From Cyanobacteria bacterium RI_101 (GTDB lineage Bacteria > Cyanobacteriota > Cyanobacteriia > Cyanobacteriales > Microcystaceae), in assembly GCA_016471375.1 (NCBI GenBank), contig WGLZ01000055.1:1-45015 (forward strand): 45,015 bases of DNA, given 5' to 3'. Under the pieces are notes generated by a model, which saw only the letters and a program-made list of their open reading frames with translations, was not told where the DNA came from and searched no databases. This document shows, piece by piece, positions 16,955-25,818 of this stretch (position 1 is the first letter of the stretch; each line of letters starts with the position of its first letter). The position numbers and the translations under genes were made by a program.

Positions 16955-19900
16955 ATGCCAAATCAAAACCCCAATCAACAGCTAGAACTGTTTCTTTCCC
17001 AATCCGCTAGTTCAGACCTGATCCCAGATATCAACGAAGATTTTCCAGAACTTGATCTCGATAATCTTGACAATGATGATTTTGGTCAAACGGACAGCGC
17101 TGCGCCGAGTATCCCGACAGAAAAGCCGGAGCTTCTGACCCTCAAACTCCTGCGGCAAGCCATTAAAGCTCAAAACCCAGAGGATCGGGTGATGGAGGAT
17201 TTTGCCGATTTAGTTTTGCCCCAGTTGTTAAACATTGCTATTGGGGAAACGGCTAAAGGCGGTCAATTTTTTGACGAGTTAGATCGTCAACGAGCCAAGG
17301 CGGGAAAAGAGCGAGTCCGGCGGGACAACGCCGGGGATCAATCCCTTAACACCCATCTGTTAAATGGCTTATTTCCCGCTAACTTTATCTATCAGCGCCT
17401 TCAGAAATTGGATAATACTCTGAGTCGGAACAGCGACGAGTTGAGTCATCGGTTAACAGTTGCGGGTTTTATCCTGCATGATTATGAAAAGTTTCCCGAC
17501 GTACCCAATGACGCTAAAAATTTATCCACCGAAGCGGAGAAGGCACTGGTTCGGGAGAAAATTCTGCAATTAAACCTGAATCAATTGATCAATCCAGAAG
17601 ATCCTGATTTTTACGAGCAATACTTAGACGATCTGCTGGTGTTGATTCGCAACACCCAACGGCGCTGGGGAACCAATTGGAACTTTTCGGACTATGGCTT
17701 AAAACCTCAATTACGCCCTCGACTCCTGCGGCAGATGACGGATCTCTGTTGTCTAGCGGATTCCTTCGCCTCGATTATCAAACATCCCCAGGACTCAGTT
17801 AAAACCAAATTTACGGAGTTAATGCACGGCTTAAGCGATGGGCAACTTAGTTTAACCTATCATCATTTAACGGAAAATCGGGGAGTGTTAACCAACATCG
17901 TCAATAACGCCGTGATGGATCTCTACACGGAAAGTAATACCGATACAACCTATTACGCTCCTTTGCTTTATCTACCTACCGGCGTTATTTATTTGCAAAC
18001 CCGTCAAGCGCCGACTATCGAAGTTCAAGGGTTAGGAAATCGAGTCATCAAAAAAATTCAAAGCCTTTGCTTTCGACAACTCCAAGCTCGACAAACCGGC
18101 TTTAGTCGAGATGGTAAAGGGCTAAAATACGCCGATTACTACACGCTTTTTTGCGATGATCGGGGCTTAATGGAAATCGCGCTAGACGCCACTCTGCGGA
18201 TTTTAAATGCCAGTAAAAAGTCTGTAGCGCCGGCCCGGACAGAAAAATTAGAAGCGTTTCAAGCTTTAGGTGTTTTATCCCAAGAGGCTGACTTTTCCCT
18301 AAAAAATGATCTACGGATGGATCAGTTAGCCGAGTTTGGCGACGCCGTCTGCCGTAATATTTGGGGCGACCGTCGGGAAAAGTTAGAAGCCTTAGTTAAG
18401 GAAAGGACTCAAGCTAGGAAACAAGATAAAACCTTGCCGGCGCTTCCTCCAGTCGAGTTGCCCACAACCGAGCTAGTTCACAAAGTTGCGGAATTTTGGC
18501 GACTGACCGAATACTTACCCCAAATTCGGGAAATTCAGCAGATCAATGAATCCCTAAAAGCGCAAAAGTTAAAGGGCAACACCGGGGGCGTGCCCTACGA
18601 ATGGTATTATCTAGCGACTCGCTACCTTGAAAAAAATCCCGGTCTAGAAACTATTCGGGAAACGGCGGAGGACTTAATTGAGTTTGTCGCCGGTCTGATT
18701 GAGCCGATTATTGAACAATACGCGGCGCTGGACGGCTGGCAGGATATGCGGGACTGGGTTCAGCGGGTCGTAATTTTACCCCAACAAACCCTTGCCTCCT
18801 CTGAAGATCAGCTTCATATTTTCAGCAAAGAACTGAACGCCTACAGCGCCGCTAAAAAGCAAGGTCGGGGTAAAGAAATCATTTGCTCAATTTCCCATTC
18901 GGCCTACACCGTCACAGAGCAGATGGAATCGGCGGTGCTCTTTACGCCGCAAGTTTACACCAATAAACAACATTTAGGAGGAGCCAACGCCAAGCGCAAT
19001 ATTTCCAGCATCGCCGGCATTGAGATGATGCTTCGGCAAATCCTAATGAATCAAACCCAAGCCGTCGGCAAGCGTTTTGAGGATGGTAAATACCGTTACC
19101 TGTATTTCTATCCAACCTATTACTTCACGCCGGAGACCAATAAGTTTCTGCACCAAGCCTACAAGGATATTTTCCAAACCCGTTTTGACGTCAGTTTGAG
19201 GAATCATTTTATTTCCCTCAAAGACGGCGCTAATTTTACCAAGGAAAACTATCAAAACGCTGATCTGTTTTTAATGGACGAGCAATTAAATCAGAAAAAG
19301 GCGCTGGCGGAAGACGATCCAGCCCATAAACGAGACCGAACCTTTAAACTGGCCTACCCCGACGATCAGCCCTTGACCTTTTATTTCATGGCGTTGCCTC
19401 CGGGTAAAGATCCAACGGATACGGAATCCTGGGTTATGCCCGCTTGGTTAGCCTTTGCCGCGCCGATTATTCTAGACGTGAAAACCGTCGTTTCTGAATC
19501 GCCAATTCCGCCCTTTACCGACGGCGCCGAATTTGAAGAAACGGTCTTTTTAGACAGCGCCCCCCAAGCCTTCCGGGTCTTAACCGGCGCGGATCGATTC
19601 CGTCTGGACTCGATTTTGAAGGGCTGGCAAGACGATCAAGACAACCGACATCCGGCGCCGCTCAATATGTTAACCGCCGCCTACGCTATTCATTTAGACG
19701 TTAACGCCAAAAAAGGCAAAGGAGGGTATGACCCCAACTGGGGCAAATTAACGGAACTGGCTAAGGATTTAGAAACCAGTCCTCTCTATGTTTTTCATTA
19801 TCTCAGTCGATGGTCAAGGAAACAGGATCAGGACGCCCCTAGCGTTCAAAAAATTAAGCTCTATGCTTATCACTTTTATCCCTGTTTTGACCCCCATGTT

Positions 19901-20404
19901 CGTTTTGAAAATGACCAATTACATCTAGCGCCCCTATCTCCCATGAACCATCCCAAAGAATTAACCCGACTGTATCGAGAGTTTTATCGCGCTCAGAAGT
20001 CCTTTAGCCCCAAAGCTAATGCGGTTCTGAAACCGATTGACGTCGCCGCCAAGGCGATTTTAGAAGCGGATAACTGCCTGATGGAGCCGGAAGTTTTAGT
20101 CTCTGTCGTGGCGGCGGAAGTTTCTAAACTGATGGATCGAGTTCATAGTTCCACCGCCGAAGGTCGTTGGATTTTTACCAATCAGGAGCGGGAACAAGAA
20201 CGGCAGGCGATTCTGGAATTTGCCCAATACTTTGTGATTGAAGTTTTTCAAAAAGGCTTTAAGGGCGACCGCGCCCGTTTAGCCGGTAAGCAGTTAAACC
20301 TCATCCGCGATACCTGCGAATTTCTCTATCGCCTAGAACAGGATCAGGAAAATCAAGAGTATCAAGCGGCTAAAAAGCTGGCTGAAGAGGAGGAGGAAGA
20401 CTAA
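16955..20404 (+). CDS. cas10d: type I-D large subunit Cas10d (HD nuclease-bearing)
   Basis: A 1149-residue Cas10d (Csc3), the large subunit of the I-D effector that recognises the PAM and, with its HD domain, cleaves DNA. The HD signature is visible: H134 (LNTHLLNGLF) and H175-D176 (GFILHDYEKF). No GGDD cyclase motif is seen, as expected for Cas10d. The start is firmly ATG 16955, preceded by GGAGGTG with ideal spacing; an upstream in-frame ATG inside cas3 is not used. Residues 20-60 are strongly acidic, and the C-terminus ends EEEEED. Its stop overlaps the next ATG by one base (TAATG). Confidence 0.93.
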   Translation: MPNQNPNQQLELFLSQSASSDLIPDINEDFPELDLDNLDNDDFGQTDSAAPSIPTEKPELLTLKLLRQAIKAQNPEDRVMEDFADLVLPQLLNIAIGETAKGGQFFDELDRQRAKAGKERVRRDNAGDQSLNTHLLNGLFPANFIYQRLQKLDNTLSRNSDELSHRLTVAGFILHDYEKFPDVPNDAKNLSTEAEKALVREKILQLNLNQLINPEDPDFYEQYLDDLLVLIRNTQRRWGTNWNFSDYGLKPQLRPRLLRQMTDLCCLADSFASIIKHPQDSVKTKFTELMHGLSDGQLSLTYHHLTENRGVLTNIVNNAVMDLYTESNTDTTYYAPLLYLPTGVIYLQTRQAPTIEVQGLGNRVIKKIQSLCFRQLQARQTGFSRDGKGLKYADYYTLFCDDRGLMEIALDATLRILNASKKSVAPARTEKLEAFQALGVLSQEADFSLKNDLRMDQLAEFGDAVCRNIWGDRREKLEALVKERTQARKQDKTLPALPPVELPTTELVHKVAEFWRLTEYLPQIREIQQINESLKAQKLKGNTGGVPYEWYYLATRYLEKNPGLETIRETAEDLIEFVAGLIEPIIEQYAALDGWQDMRDWVQRVVILPQQTLASSEDQLHIFSKELNAYSAAKKQGRGKEIICSISHSAYTVTEQMESAVLFTPQVYTNKQHLGGANAKRNISSIAGIEMMLRQILMNQTQAVGKRFEDGKYRYLYFYPTYYFTPETNKFLHQAYKDIFQTRFDVSLRNHFISLKDGANFTKENYQNADLFLMDEQLNQKKALAEDDPAHKRDRTFKLAYPDDQPLTFYFMALPPGKDPTDTESWVMPAWLAFAAPIILDVKTVVSESPIPPFTDGAEFEETVFLDSAPQAFRVLTGADRFRLDSILKGWQDDQDNRHPAPLNMLTAAYAIHLDVNAKKGKGGYDPNWGKLTELAKDLETSPLYVFHYLSRWSRKQDQDAPSVQKIKLYAYHFYPCFDPHVRFENDQLHLAPLSPMNHPKELTRLYREFYRAQKSFSPKANAVLKPIDVAAKAILEADNCLMEPEVLVSVVAAEVSKLMDRVHSSTAEGRWIFTNQEREQERQAILEFAQYFVIEVFQKGFKGDRARLAGKQLNLIRDTCEFLYRLEQDQENQEYQAAKKLAEEEEED

Positions 20405-21015
20405 TGCAAAAATTAATGAATCCCAATGAAACCTATACTTTTAGCCGTTTCTTTGAGCTAAAGTTTTCGGCTCGCAATCTGGCCCAGGAATTTGGCTACG
20501 AGTTTGCCAGAACGGCGCTGGACTTGCCTCGATATTCAGGGGAGCTTGATAGGCTTCAGGAAACCTACAAACGAATCTCAGAAGTCCTCCCCTATATCAA
20601 CTTGTCCCGCGAGGCTTCCCGACGAGAAGTCTTAATCGCTCCGGTTATTCTAGACTTGGTTTATTACACCAAAGCCGAGCTAGAAATTGAGTTTTCCCTG
20701 AAAGTTAACCAACATCTCCAAGGGGTGATTGATTACTTTTTGGAATCTCAAAAAAGCTTTCTGATTGTGGAAGCTAAGCGGGAAGACCTCGATTTTGGGA
20801 TGACTCAACTGATTGCGGAACTCATCGCCCTTGACGCTTGGCTAGAGGATACCTCTCAAACCGAGTTGCTCGGCGCCGTAACCACTGGCAAATCCTGGGA
20901 GCTTGCCCTACTCCGGCGCTCTGAAAAACTGATTCTTCAGGGTTTACAGAGCTATCGAGTTCCTGAAGATTTAGAGGAATTGATGAGAATTTTGATTTTG
21001 GCTTTGCAATCTTAA
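20404..21015 (+). CDS. PD-(D/E)XK nuclease-like protein within the type I-D operon
   Basis: A 203-residue protein that is not a standard I-D component. It shows the PD-(D/E)XK pattern: E75 in a helix (ASRREVLIAPVI), D110 (LQGVIDYFL), E123-A-K125 (SFLIVEAKRED), then Q135 (FGMTQLIAEL). This order of acidic residue, D, ExK and a following Gln-containing helix is typical of restriction-endonuclease-fold proteins such as the N-terminal region of type I restriction R subunits. It overlaps cas10d by one base (TAATG) and precedes csc2 by 68 bases, so it is co-expressed with the effector. A nuclease role in interference or adaptation is inference. Confidence 0.7.
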   Translation: MQKLMNPNETYTFSRFFELKFSARNLAQEFGYEFARTALDLPRYSGELDRLQETYKRISEVLPYINLSREASRREVLIAPVILDLVYYTKAELEIEFSLKVNQHLQGVIDYFLESQKSFLIVEAKREDLDFGMTQLIAELIALDAWLEDTSQTELLGAVTTGKSWELALLRRSEKLILQGLQSYRVPEDLEELMRILILALQS

Positions 21016-21083
21016 TCTCTCAATTAGTTACCCTTAATCTCTTTACTTTTTATCCATATCTTCATCATTTCAAGAGGAAAACC

Positions 21084-22085
21084 ATGTCTCTGCTTAAATC
21101 TCTCAAGCCCAACTTCTTCCACGCCGAAATTCCCAGTAAACCCATGGGGAAATACGCCCACTTCTTAACCGTGCGGATCACGGAATCCTATCCGCTTTTT
21201 CAAACAGACGGGGAACTGAATAAAGCGCGGGTGACGGCGGGTGTTATCGAAAAAAGCATGATTAGTCGCCTAGCCATGTTTAAGCGTAAACAATCCACCC
21301 CAGAGCGCCTAGCGGGTCGCGAACTTCTGCGGAATTATGGCTTAATGACGGCGGAAGAGTGCGAATATAACGAGAATTTCGCTAAGAACAATCCCGATTG
21401 TATTATTTACGGCTTCGCCATCGGAGACGCCGGTTCCGAAAAATCTAAAGTCGTGGTTGACACCGCCTTTTCTATTACCGCCTTCGACGAATCCCATGAA
21501 ACCTTTACCCTCAACGCTCCCTACGAAAGCGGCACCATGAGCAAACAGGGTTCGGTCACAAGCCGGATTAATCAACAAGATCATATCCGCCCCCAGGTTT
21601 TCTTTCCCAGTATCGTCACGCTTAAAGACCCCACTGAAGCCACTTTTCTCTATGTGATGAATAATATTCTGCGGACTCGTCACTACGGCGCTCAAACGAC
21701 TCGCACTGGCCGAGTTCGCAATGAAATGATTGGCGTTATTTTCGCCGACGGGGAAATTGTCAGCAACTTACGCTGGACGCAGAAAATTTACGACTTGATG
21801 ATCTCTCAAGGGCAAATTAATCCCCCCGATCCTCTACAAGAAGACGAAGTGATGACTTCGGCTCAAGCGGCAATTTCTGAACTCTTAACGGAGGAATCCA
21901 TTGTGCATACTGATTTTCTGGGTGAGGCGCTAGCGCCGCTCTTGACTGAAGTGAAGGCGCTGACGGCTACGGAAGAGGGGATGACCGCGTTGCTCCGGGC
22001 GGCGGATCAAGACGCTAAAGCGTATTACAACAAATACGTTAAAAAGCCGGAAAGCAAAAACAAAAAAGCCTCAGAAGCTAATTAG
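21084..22085 (+). CDS. csc2: type I-D Cascade backbone protein Csc2 (Cas7d)
   Basis: A 333-residue Cas7-family protein that coats crRNA in multiple copies. It begins SLLKSLKPNFFHAEIPSKP and contains SYPLFQTDGELNKARV and TRHYGAQTTRTGRVRNEMIG, the latter being a hallmark of Csc2. The C-terminal ~60 residues are helical and Lys-rich. A ribosome binding site (AAGAGG) precedes ATG 21084. It is followed 14 bases later by csc1 with its own AGAGGA site, consistent with independent high translation of the backbone. Confidence 0.93.
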   Translation: MSLLKSLKPNFFHAEIPSKPMGKYAHFLTVRITESYPLFQTDGELNKARVTAGVIEKSMISRLAMFKRKQSTPERLAGRELLRNYGLMTAEECEYNENFAKNNPDCIIYGFAIGDAGSEKSKVVVDTAFSITAFDESHETFTLNAPYESGTMSKQGSVTSRINQQDHIRPQVFFPSIVTLKDPTEATFLYVMNNILRTRHYGAQTTRTGRVRNEMIGVIFADGEIVSNLRWTQKIYDLMISQGQINPPDPLQEDEVMTSAQAAISELLTEESIVHTDFLGEALAPLLTEVKALTATEEGMTALLRAADQDAKAYYNKYVKKPESKNKKASEAN

Positions 22086-22099
22086 AGGACAGTAAAGCC

Positions 22100-22816
22100 A
22101 TGACTATCATTTATCTCTGTAACCTAGAGCTTCATGATAGTCTCTATTTTGCCACCCGCGAAATTGGGAGACTATACGAAACTGAAGCCGTTCTGCATAA
22201 TTACGCCTTAGCTTATATTTTAGGGTTTGTCGATAATCCTAAATATAATACTAGTGTTGGGGAGGAAGATGCGTATCGCTATTTTTGCGCTGAGCAAGTG
22301 CCTAAATATAAGCAACAGTTGGAACCGCTCAACGCTCAAGGGATTTACATTACTCCCGCTAGAGCCAGACATCATACTTCAGTCTTAAATACCTGGAAGT
22401 ATGCGGACAATCATTACCATGTCGAGATGAAACCGACTTCAAAAAATATTCCTAGCTTTGGTCGAGCTAAAGAGATCGCCCCGGAGAGCGAGTTTGAATT
22501 TTTTGTCATTTCTAACCATGAACTTGATTTTCCCCGCTGGGTCAGAATGGGTAAATGGGCTTCAAAAGCCTTACTTAAAACTCGCCCTTTAGAAATCAAG
22601 ACCCAACACACATCAGGAGAATTTATCTTCCCCTATCCCCTTAACCCATTAGATGTTATGGGCGTTCATCAAGTGTTAAGTTTTGACACCATCAACATGC
22701 CTCCAGTTAGTCTAATTCAGAATGTCAGAATTGTAGGAGAACATTGGACAATTACTGATACTAATTTTTCAAGCCTACAAATTCCTCGCAATCTCCGCTA
22801 TTGTTTCCGCTCTTAA
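22100..22816 (+). CDS. csc1: type I-D Cas5-like protein Csc1 (Cas5d-type)
   Basis: A 238-residue RAMP-family protein that caps the 5' handle of crRNA in the I-D complex. The N-terminus TIIYLCNLELHDSLYFATRE and the following LYETEAVLHNYALAYILGF are diagnostic for Csc1. It lies between csc2 and cas6, the usual I-D order, with only six bases to the cas6 ATG. No truncation or frameshift is seen. Confidence 0.92.
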   Translation: MTIIYLCNLELHDSLYFATREIGRLYETEAVLHNYALAYILGFVDNPKYNTSVGEEDAYRYFCAEQVPKYKQQLEPLNAQGIYITPARARHHTSVLNTWKYADNHYHVEMKPTSKNIPSFGRAKEIAPESEFEFFVISNHELDFPRWVRMGKWASKALLKTRPLEIKTQHTSGEFIFPYPLNPLDVMGVHQVLSFDTINMPPVSLIQNVRIVGEHWTITDTNFSSLQIPRNLRYCFRS

Positions 22817-22822
22817 GCCGAT

Positions 22823-23662
22823 ATGCCCTACAGCCTAGTCATTAACTTTGTCCCCCAAGCGCCGATTTCCCTAGCCCATTTAAGCGGGCGTCATGTTCAC
22901 GCATTATTCCTAGATCTCGTCAGTTCTGTAGATCGAAAATTGGGAACGGCGCTCCACCTTCAGGAGAAAGAAAAAGCCTTTACCCTCAGTCCCATCCAAC
23001 TCAAACTGAATCAAAAATTATTACAGTGGAGCTATCGGCGCCCCATCGAAGCTGGCGTTCCCTGTTGGTGGCGCGTGACTTTGCTAGACGACGATTTATT
23101 CGGTCAATTAGCGGATTTATGGCTCAATATGAACCCCAATCAAGCTTGGCAGTTGGGGGCGACGCCGTTAAATCTCATGAGTATTCTTGCCACGCCCCAG
23201 CGCCAACAGCCTTGGGCGCAATACTTATCCTACGACGCCTTATACGAGCAGGCGCTAGACGGAACCGATAGCGAAACCGCTCAACAGGCCCGCAAGCTTA
23301 ATTTTACGTTCTGCACCCCCACCGCTTTTCGTTATAGCCAATATGATTCCTGTTTACCGGATCGAGATTCTGTTTTTCGTAGTCTCTTACGGCGCTGGAA
23401 CCGCTATAGCGGCAATCCCTTCCACGAGACGATTTTTGAGTCGATTTATCCCAGTTTTTTCAATATTAAAACGGAGATTGTCAATGATGATCGCAGTAAG
23501 TTTATTGGCTGTGTCGGCGATATTAGCTACAGCATTCTGGGACAGGTCGATCCACAAACAATTAAACAAATTAACGCCCTCGCTAATTTTGCCTTTTTTG
23601 CGGGCGTGGGGCGAAAAACGCCTATGGGAATGGGGCAGGTTCAGATGACAGATATCAGATGA
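22823..23662 (+). CDS. cas6: CRISPR pre-crRNA endoribonuclease Cas6
   Basis: A 279-residue Cas6 that cuts within the repeat hairpin to give crRNA. The C-terminal glycine-rich loop is clear (FFAGVGRKTPMGMGQ, residues ~258-272). H24 and H26 (SGRHVHALFL) are candidates for the catalytic histidine. The last codons and TGA stop (M-T-D-I-R-stop) are made of the 7-bp repeat tract that fills the gap to the next gene, so the native C-terminus may have been altered by repeat insertion. Confidence 0.92.
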   Translation: MPYSLVINFVPQAPISLAHLSGRHVHALFLDLVSSVDRKLGTALHLQEKEKAFTLSPIQLKLNQKLLQWSYRRPIEAGVPCWWRVTLLDDDLFGQLADLWLNMNPNQAWQLGATPLNLMSILATPQRQQPWAQYLSYDALYEQALDGTDSETAQQARKLNFTFCTPTAFRYSQYDSCLPDRDSVFRSLLRRWNRYSGNPFHETIFESIYPSFFNIKTEIVNDDRSKFIGCVGDISYSILGQVDPQTIKQINALANFAFFAGVGRKTPMGMGQVQMTDIR

Positions 23663-23695
23663 CAGATGACAGATGACAGATATCAGATATCAGAT
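23641..23695 (+). repeat. heptamer tandem repeat tract after cas6
   Basis: Period-7 repeat with units CAGATGA and CAGATAT, about seven units. It starts inside the cas6 reading frame and supplies its stop codon. Such short tandemly repeated heptamers (STRR) are a known class in cyanobacteria. Confidence 0.85.
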
Positions 23696-23738
23696 TTTGG
23701 GCTAGTCTATTTTACTTTTTTGCTTTAGGAGTTTCATT

Positions 23739-24113
23739 ATGGAACCGGTATTAGGCGATCGCAGTGTTGGCTATAATAAGGCGTATCAGCTAGCGATTCG
23801 GGTTGTGAACGCTTATCGGTACTTGACGGATGAAAAGAAAGAGTTTGTTTTATCTAAACAATTTTTACGATGTGGAACTTCTATCGGCGCTAATTTAGCT
23901 GAGGCTCATGGCGGAATTTCTACGGCGGATTTCTCGGCTAAGGTTGCTATTGCTTATAAGGAATCTTTAGAAACAAAATACTGGATCGCTTTACTTCGAG
24001 ATACTGGGTACTTTGATGAAAAGGCGGCGGAAAGTCTTTTTAAAGATGTGGATGAAGTCAGTAAAATTCTTTTTGCTGTCTTAAAAAAGACAAGGCTCAA
24101 TTCCAAAACTTAA
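23739..24113 (+). CDS. four-helix-bundle protein (S23/IVS, Avd-like) inside the cas operon
   Basis: A 124-residue four-helix bundle. The family signature is clear: KQFLRCGTSIGANLAEAHGG and YKESLETKYWIALLRDTGYF. Relatives are encoded in 23S rRNA intervening sequences, and the Avd proteins that partner reverse transcriptases in diversity-generating retroelements share the fold. It has its own ribosome binding site (AGGAG, 8 bases upstream). It is flanked by heptamer tracts at 23641 and 24122 and carries a canonical HIP1 octamer (GCGATCGC, 23755-23762), the only one I noticed in the window, so it looks imported. No reverse transcriptase is nearby. Function in CRISPR immunity is unknown. Confidence 0.88.
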   Translation: MEPVLGDRSVGYNKAYQLAIRVVNAYRYLTDEKKEFVLSKQFLRCGTSIGANLAEAHGGISTADFSAKVAIAYKESLETKYWIALLRDTGYFDEKAAESLFKDVDEVSKILFAVLKKTRLNSKT

Positions 24114-24121
24114 GCTTAACT

Positions 24122-24155
24122 TTGAAATCTGATCTCTGAAATCTGAAATCTGAAC
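24122..24155 (+). repeat. heptamer tandem repeat tract before cas4
   Basis: Units GAAATCT and GATCTCT at a period of seven, ending one base before the cas4 ATG. It occupies the place of a ribosome binding site. Confidence 0.75.
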
Positions 24156-24156
24156 T

Positions 24157-24747
24157 ATGGATGATTATTTGCCGCTGGCTTACTTGAATGCTTGGGAGTA
24201 TTGCCCCCGACGGTTTTATTTTGAATATGTGTTAGGTGAAATGGAGATTAATGAACATATTATTTATGGGAATCATCTCCATCGCAATATTGATCAAGCG
24301 GGTACTTCTGTTGAGGGAGATCTACGGATTCATCGGCAACAATGGGTCTGGAGCGAGCGCCTCAAGGTAAAGGGGATTATTGACGCAGTGGAGGAAACGG
24401 ATGGGTTACTGATTCCAGTGGAGTACAAAAAAGGAAAAATGGGAAAACATCTCAATGATCATTATCAACTCTGCGCCGCGGCGTTATGTCTGGAGGAACG
24501 TCTCGGTCAATTTATCCCCTACGGCGAAATATTTTACTACGGCAACCGGCGCCGGCAACAGGTGGAGTTTACGCCGCTTTTGAGACAACAAACGGAAACC
24601 GCTATTCAATCGGCGCTGGCCGCCATCAATAACCCGATGCCCCAACCGATTGAAAATCGCAAAAAATGCCAAGATTGTAGTTTAAATCGGATTTGTCTTC
24701 CCAATGAACTCAAAAAACTGAAAATTCAGATTTCAGATGACAGATGA
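24157..24747 (+). CDS. cas4: CRISPR adaptation nuclease Cas4
   Basis: A 196-residue RecB-type Cas4 that trims prespacers and selects the PAM. Iron-sulfur ligands are C16 (YCPRRF) and C171, C174, C180 (CQDCSLNRIC). The nuclease core is D76 (GIIDAV), E89 and K91 (VEYKKGK) and Q104 (HYQLC). All catalytic residues are intact. The tail QISDDR-stop is encoded by a heptamer tract, as in cas6. Cas4 next to cas1-cas2 fits PAM-dependent acquisition. Confidence 0.94.
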   Translation: MDDYLPLAYLNAWEYCPRRFYFEYVLGEMEINEHIIYGNHLHRNIDQAGTSVEGDLRIHRQQWVWSERLKVKGIIDAVEETDGLLIPVEYKKGKMGKHLNDHYQLCAAALCLEERLGQFIPYGEIFYYGNRRRQQVEFTPLLRQQTETAIQSALAAINNPMPQPIENRKKCQDCSLNRICLPNELKKLKIQISDDR

Positions 24748-24760
24748 CAGATTTCAGATA
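24726..24760 (+). repeat. heptamer tandem repeat tract at the cas4 3' end
   Basis: Units CAGATTT, CAGATGA, CAGATGA, CAGATTT, CAGATAT at a period of seven, overlapping the last eight cas4 codons and supplying TGA. Confidence 0.85.
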
Positions 24761-24793
24761 TTAGCCCTGAAATTATAATCTTAATTAATAATT

Positions 24794-24834
24794 GCTCACT
24801 GATAACTGGTCACTGATAACTGATAACTGATAAC
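24794..24834 (+). repeat. heptamer tandem repeat tract before cas1
   Basis: Units of the TGATAAC type, with TGGTCAC variants, end six bases before the cas1 ATG. No ribosome binding site is otherwise visible. Confidence 0.8.
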
Positions 24835-24840
24835 CGAATT

Positions 24841-25818
24841 ATGTCTACACTTTATCTGACTCAACCCGACGCTGTTTTAAGTAAAAAGCATGAAGCGTTT
24901 CATGTGGCGATTAAACAAGAGGATGGCCAATGGAAAAAACAATCGATTCCGGCTCAAACTCTGGAGGATATTGTGCTTTTGGGTTATCCCAGTATTACGG
25001 GTGAGGCCTTGGGCTATGCGTTAGAGTTGGGTTTGCCGATTCATTATTTATCGAGTTTTGGCAAATATGTCGGCTCGGCTTTACCCGCCGAGTCTCGCAA
25101 TGGTCAACTGCGCTTATGCCAATTCCGCGCCCATGAAGACCCAAGTCAACGCCTAGCGATTGTCCGGTCTATTGTGCGGGGAAAAATTCATAATCAGTAT
25201 AATCTACTCTACCGTCGAGGGGAAAGGGATAATCCCTTAAAAGACCGGGAAAAGTTGGCTTTGCAAAAAAGTTCTCTGGATGAAGTCCGGGGCGTGGAGG
25301 GCATAGCCGCAAGGGATTATTTTGCTTGCTGGCAGACAATGTTGGGTAATGATTGGCAGTTTACGGGTCGTTTTCGGCGCCCGCCCACCGATCCGGTGAA
25401 CGCGTTATTAAGTTTTGGCTATGGTCTGCTACGGACGCAGGTGGTGGCGGCGGTTCATGTTGCGGGGCTTGATCCTTATATTGGGTTTTTACACGAAACA
25501 ACTCGCGGACAACCGGCGATGGTTCTGGATTTAATGGAGGAATTTCGTTCCCTTATCGCCGATAGCGTCGTGTTAACGGTTCTGAATCAAAAGGAAATTA
25601 AACCCAAGGATTTTACGGAAAGTCTCGGCGCTTTTCGTCTAACAGATAGCGCAATTAAGGTCTTTCTCGGCGCTTTTGATCGTAAGTTATCTTCGGAGTT
25701 TAAGCACCCCAGTTTTGGCTATCAGTGTAGCTATCGTCGGGCTATCGAGTTGCAAGCGCGTCTGATGGCGCGACATTTACAGGAGGGGATTGTGTATGAG
25801 CCACTGATTATCAGATGA
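24841..25818 (+). CDS. cas1: CRISPR integrase Cas1
   Basis: A 325-residue Cas1 that integrates spacers together with Cas2. Metal ligands are E153 (VRGVEGIAARDYF), H218 (GFLHETTRGQ) and D230 (AMVLDLMEEF). Length and N-terminal beta domain are normal. The last residues (IIR-stop) fall in a heptamer tract, giving the same AGA-TGA ending as cas6 and cas4. It is separated from cas2 by 218 bases, unusually far for this pair. Confidence 0.96.
   Translation: MSTLYLTQPDAVLSKKHEAFHVAIKQEDGQWKKQSIPAQTLEDIVLLGYPSITGEALGYALELGLPIHYLSSFGKYVGSALPAESRNGQLRLCQFRAHEDPSQRLAIVRSIVRGKIHNQYNLLYRRGERDNPLKDREKLALQKSSLDEVRGVEGIAARDYFACWQTMLGNDWQFTGRFRRPPTDPVNALLSFGYGLLRTQVVAAVHVAGLDPYIGFLHETTRGQPAMVLDLMEEFRSLIADSVVLTVLNQKEIKPKDFTESLGAFRLTDSAIKVFLGAFDRKLSSEFKHPSFGYQCSYRRAIELQARLMARHLQEGIVYEPLIIR

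Noticed and set aside
16955-20404. Cas10d as a cyclic-oligoadenylate synthase
   Set aside because: No GGDD palm motif is visible, and no CARF effector gene is present; this is type I-D, not type III.
23739-24113. Diversity-generating retroelement suggested by the Avd-like protein
   Set aside because: No reverse transcriptase, template repeat or variable-region gene is present in the window.
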